Translations under genes and position numbers: made by a program
Part shown: piece after piece, positions 61,512 to 64,000 of the stretch
Layout: every line of letters starts with the position of its first letter
Position numbering within the stretch: the first letter of the stretch is position 1
Notes under the pieces: model-generated
What the model saw: the letters and a program-made list of their open reading frames with translations, nothing else
Told to the model about the DNA's origin: nothing
Databases searched by the model: none
Assembly (NCBI RefSeq): GCF_022549355.1
Contig: NZ_JAKZGL010000013.1
Location: 33,227-97,226 of the forward strand
From: Acinetobacter sp. NIPH 2699
Lineage (GTDB): Bacteria > Pseudomonadota > Gammaproteobacteria > Pseudomonadales > Moraxellaceae
Reading direction: 5' to 3'
Length of the DNA: 64,000 nt

Positions 61512-61599
61512 TATCACTCAAGATAAGTATAAGATGATTCAGACTCCTCATTTTCGTAAAAATTAAATCATCAAACAAATAAATTATAGGAATTCATAC

Positions 61600-62142
61600 A
61601 TGCTCATTTATATTATTGTTGGCAGTGTTCGTGAAGGACGCACTGCGATTAAAATCGCAAATTGGCTAGACCAAGCGATTACAGATTTTAAATTAACGGA
61701 CGTTCAAACAGAAATTGTCGATTTAAAAGAATGGGATCTTCCTATTTTTGCAGGGGCTCACCCTCCTGCATCAGGGATTTATGATCAACCAAAACAACAA
61801 CAGTGGGCCGATAAAATTGCAACTGCTGATGCTTTTCTCTTGATTAGTCCTGAATATAATCATGGTTATAGCCCAGCGCTTAAAAATGCATTGGATTACA
61901 TAGGTAAGGAATGGCAAGGTAAACCTGCTGCCTACATCGGCTATGGCTCAACCAATGGCTCTCGCTCAATTGATCAAATCCGTCAGGTAGGTACACAAAT
62001 TGGCCTGATTGATTCCAATGCGACGCTAGAAATTCGGGATATTTTCAAACGTAATCAAGGAGAAATGTTTGAAGCAAATGAATTTGAGATTAAAGGGTTG
62101 AAAGTCCTGATTGAGAAACTACAGAAATATCATGTAGCTTAA
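61600..62142 (+). CDS. NAD(P)H-dependent FMN reductase (flavodoxin-like)
   Basis: A 180-residue NADPH-dependent FMN reductase fold protein: IIVGSVREGRTAIKIANW (phosphate loop), SPEYNHGYSPALKNALDY (LxxSPEYN signature) and GYGSTNGSRSIDQIR. It could supply FMNH2 to oxygenases such as SsuD, whose SsuE partner is missing from the ssu operon, but chromosomal separation makes this only a possibility. Physiological substrate unknown. Confidence 0.85.
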   Translation: MLIYIIVGSVREGRTAIKIANWLDQAITDFKLTDVQTEIVDLKEWDLPIFAGAHPPASGIYDQPKQQQWADKIATADAFLLISPEYNHGYSPALKNALDYIGKEWQGKPAAYIGYGSTNGSRSIDQIRQVGTQIGLIDSNATLEIRDIFKRNQGEMFEANEFEIKGLKVLIEKLQKYHVA

Positions 62143-62308
62143 CTGTAAGCTTGAGCGTACAGTGATCGGGGTCATTGACGAATATACTGCCCCCAATTTT
62201 AGCTTTAATATACAAATCATAGAGAGACAGGAAGTCTCATTCAGAATAACAAAACACACAGGAAGTGGTTGTTTATAGGAAATAAACGACAATAAACTAA
62301 ATATGAAG

Positions 62309-62338
62309 AAGCCCCGTCAGGATGATGGGGCTTTTTTT
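62309..62338 (+). terminator. Rho-independent terminator
   Basis: AAGCCCC / GGGGCTT hairpin with a 12-to-14-base loop, followed by a T-run. It lies about 165 bp after the FMN reductase; the gap between them (62143-62308) shows no gene. Confidence 0.8.
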
Positions 62339-62361
62339 ATCTGTAGGTTCTATTTTTCAAT

Positions 62362-62544
62362 TTAAAGACTTTTGAAATATGCAATCACGTCTGTATGCTC
62401 AGCCATATATTCGCCTTTATATGCCACGTTTGCACCTATACTCAGTAACTTTACTACAGCTAAATTGTCATTCTCAGCCGCTGCTTATAGTGCACTATAG
62501 CCTTCATCATCTTCAGGGAATGGAGGGAAAGAATTGAATTTCAT
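62362..62544 (-). pseudogene. Short ankyrin-repeat gene remnant with in-frame stop
   Basis: Reading on the minus strand from 62544: MKFNSFPPFPEDDEGYSAL, then a TAA at codon 20 (62485-62487), then AAAENDNLAVVKLLSIGANV, a clear ankyrin repeat, ending FKSL. An intact form would read ALYAAAEN, so one base change (TAT to TAA) broke it. Even repaired it would be only about 60 residues, a truncated ankyrin protein. Confidence 0.68.
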
Positions 62545-62647
62545 ACCCTAAATCCTATTCAAATTACAAAAAATTTAATAAAGTATCTTGCTACTATATT
62601 AGGGTAATTATATGATCGTAAGATGTACGATATCGTTGGTGAGTTTC

Positions 62648-62857
62648 ATGAAAATTTATAAGATTCGCTATTCATCTAATTTTAGCAATACGGCCTCGAC
62701 CTTTGTTGAGCAAGTTAAAGTTAATTCAATTAATAGAAAAATTAAAAATAGTTTCAATCGCTCAGGAAAAGCTTCATTCGAAATAGAGTTTTCTGATACA
62801 TCTGATAGACAATGGAATAATGTTGCTAAATTTGCTAGATTAAGAAGTTTGAATTAA
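62648..62857 (+). CDS. Small hypothetical protein
   Basis: A 69-residue ORF beginning MKIYKIRYSSNFSNTASTFV, with a basic middle (NRKIKNSFNRSGKAS) and DTSDRQWNNVAKF near the end. GGTGAG lies 8 bases upstream of ATG 62648. It is convergent with the Fic gene, and their stops overlap by 4 bp. No recognised domain. The convergent direction argues against a classic Fic antitoxin, whose gene is normally just upstream and co-directional. Confidence 0.45.
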   Translation: MKIYKIRYSSNFSNTASTFVEQVKVNSINRKIKNSFNRSGKASFEIEFSDTSDRQWNNVAKFARLRSLN

Positions 62858-63813
62858 AAAATTTTCTCTAAATTATCATTTATTAAATTACATAAAGGTC
62901 TTCTTTTATTATTAACAGAAGACCTAACAGCATAAATATAATAACATCTTCTTTTTCTAGTAATATTTTCCACATGAAAAAGATATTCAAATTTCAAAGC
63001 TATAAACTGACAAAATAATCTGATAGTGCGCCCATTACCATCTTTAAAAGGATGTATCCATGCTAATCTAGTATGGACTTTTGCTAATAAAATTACAAGT
63101 TCATGTTTGCCCATTTCTTCTTTTTGATTAATCTCCTGAACCTCATCAAATAATTCATTTAATGCTGTATTTATGCTTAAAGGATTCATCGTAGGATATT
63201 GCTTATTTCCAATGACGAGCTCTTCACCTTCTCTAGATCTAATTTGACCAGCCCATTTGTATATACCATCAAAAATCATTAAATGTATTTTTAAAAAAGT
63301 TGCTCTAGTAATAGAATAATCAGGGTCAAATACATGCCCTAATAATTGGTTCGAGGCATTCTGATAATTTATTTTTTCTAAAAAAATCAACTCTTCTTTT
63401 ATTTCAGCACCCACTAAATTCTCCTCAGGAGGAACATTAACTTGGCTGATATTATTACTAATTACCTCATAAAATTCGATCTTTAAATTTTCTATAATTT
63501 CCCTATTTTTATTTTGGAAAATAAATGCATTTCCATCAAAACCTATCACAGATACAAATATAAAATCATCATATTCTTTAAATTTTATACAACAAGTATC
63601 ACCTATTTGAATTTCTTGCCTATCAATAGCTTCTGTTGGTAATTCACAAATTTGTATAAAATCAAGTTTAGGAAAAGGCTTAATTAAACCCGATTTTCCA
63701 ATCACCATACCTCTTTTTTTATGCCAAAACCAATGTTTAATACCGTGTTTATGAGGTGCCGTCTTAATATGAATCATTGAGTGCAAGTTTATTTGACTTA
63801 GAATATGATTCAT
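62854..63813 (-). CDS. Fic-domain protein
   Basis: A 319-residue protein. Residues 1-120 form an extra beta-rich domain of unknown type, residues 125 onward a Fic fold with HTRLAWIHPFKDGNGRTIRL (HPFKDGNGR at 254-262, catalytic His254). Fic enzymes transfer AMP or other nucleotides to target proteins. No inhibitory (S/T)xxxE(G/N) helix was identified in it. The gene lies next to the end of an rRNA operon and is AT-rich, consistent with acquisition. Toxin or regulatory role undetermined. Confidence 0.85.
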   Translation of the reverse strand: MNHILSQINLHSMIHIKTAPHKHGIKHWFWHKKRGMVIGKSGLIKPFPKLDFIQICELPTEAIDRQEIQIGDTCCIKFKEYDDFIFVSVIGFDGNAFIFQNKNREIIENLKIEFYEVISNNISQVNVPPEENLVGAEIKEELIFLEKINYQNASNQLLGHVFDPDYSITRATFLKIHLMIFDGIYKWAGQIRSREGEELVIGNKQYPTMNPLSINTALNELFDEVQEINQKEEMGKHELVILLAKVHTRLAWIHPFKDGNGRTIRLFCQFIALKFEYLFHVENITRKRRCYYIYAVRSSVNNKRRPLCNLINDNLEKIF

Positions 63814-63883
63814 TATTAGTATTTCATTTTATTAAAATATGATCTAAATGTAATTGTATATTTAATTTTTCAACCGTGCAATA

Positions 63884-63921
63884 AAAAACACCCCTTAACT
63901 GTTAGGTTAAGGGGTGTTTTT
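63884..63921 (-). terminator. rRNA operon terminator
   Basis: A perfect 16-bp stem AAAAACACCCCTTAAC / GTTAAGGGGTGTTTTT with a 6-base loop, followed on the minus strand by further T residues. It lies 10 bp past the 5S rRNA 3' end. Confidence 0.93.
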
Positions 63922-63930
63922 AATTTAAAA

Positions 63931-64000
63931 GCTGGCGATGACTTACTCTCACATGGCAAGTGCCACACTACCATCAGCGCGAAGAGGTTTCACTTCTGAG
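63931..64000 (-). rRNA. rrf: 5S ribosomal RNA, 3' part (cut by window edge)
   Basis: On the minus strand the sequence reads CTCAGAAGTGAAACC ... GGTAGTGTGGCA ... GAGAGTAAGTCATCGCCAGC, the 3' two-thirds of a gamma-proteobacterial 5S rRNA ending at 63931. The 5' third and the rest of the rRNA operon are beyond the window. Confidence 0.95.

Noticed and set aside
62648..62857. The 69-codon ORF as a classic Fic antitoxin
   Set aside because: It is convergent with, not upstream of, the Fic gene and lacks an (S/T)xxxE(G/N) motif.

Overview
The window reads as a chromosomal segment of a gamma-proteobacterium of the genus Acinetobacter. This rests on gene order and protein character: a wza-wzb-wzc / gna ... 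galU-ugd-gpi-pgm capsule (K) locus flanked by two FKBP isomerases and murJ, the prp cluster next to a tyrB-type aminotransferase, the AT-rich coding style, and the 5S rRNA tail at the right edge. The species cannot be named from sequence alone.

Layout. (1) 1-3.8 kb: propionate catabolism (prpC partial, prpB, a GntR/FCD regulator), then a divergent aromatic aminotransferase. Three copies of a 12-bp palindrome lie between them. (2) 3.8-29.1 kb: capsule locus. pgm is convergent with a long leftward operon running from gna (25.0 kb) to gpi (5.3 kb). It starts with the UDP-GlcNAc3NAcA pathway (gna, dgaA, dgaB, dgaC). An AT-rich core follows with the flippase, a GNAT / ATP-grasp / polysaccharide-deacetylase-like trio, a Wzy candidate and two glycosyltransferases. 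It ends with 6-deoxy-HexNAc synthesis and chain initiation (qnr, WecA-like transferase, PglD-like acyltransferase, gdr) and the precursor genes galU, ugd and gpi. The export genes wza-wzb-wzc leave rightward from a shared divergent promoter region. (3) 29.2-37.6 kb: two FKBP isomerases, murJ, ampD, nadC, a phosphocholine-type phospholipase C with a tiny upstream lipoprotein, and rph. (4) 37.7-41.7 kb: a desaturase and ferredoxin-type reductase operon with a divergent DesT/FabR-like TetR repressor and four phased operator-like repeats, then a second TetR gene. (5) 41.7-46.8 kb: dsbA, ubiG-gph-yciK, a small RcnB-like protein and argA. (6) 47.1-52.8 kb: an aliphatic sulfonate operon with two tandem binding proteins, ssuD, ssuC, ssuB, and a RutR-like regulator. 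(7) 52.8-56.4 kb: an accessory patch with a possible insertion-sequence end, an orphan P-loop ATPase, a 159-bp MITE-like element with 8-bp target duplication, a frameshifted mtnN-like nucleosidase gene and a TDT-family transporter. (8) 56.5-62.1 kb: ribF-ileS-lspA-fkpB and an NADPH-dependent FMN reductase. (9) 62.1-64 kb: a broken ankyrin-repeat gene, a 69-codon ORF, a Fic-domain protein, and the terminator and 3' end of a 5S rRNA gene.

How the genes work together. Gpi, Pgm, GalU and Ugd would feed hexose phosphates into UDP-sugars. Gdr/Qnr and Gna/DgaA-C would make two amino sugars. The WecA-like enzyme would start the unit on undecaprenyl phosphate, and two glycosyltransferases would complete a short repeat. 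Wzx would flip it, Wzy polymerise it, and Wza/Wzb/Wzc export and regulate it. Most unusual are the GNAT/ATP-grasp/deacetylase module in the capsule core, a Ugd lacking the canonical catalytic cysteine, the phased desaturase operators, the MITE-like element, and the orphan ATPase and Fic genes in otherwise housekeeping surroundings. No CRISPR array, tRNA gene or intact insertion sequence was seen.
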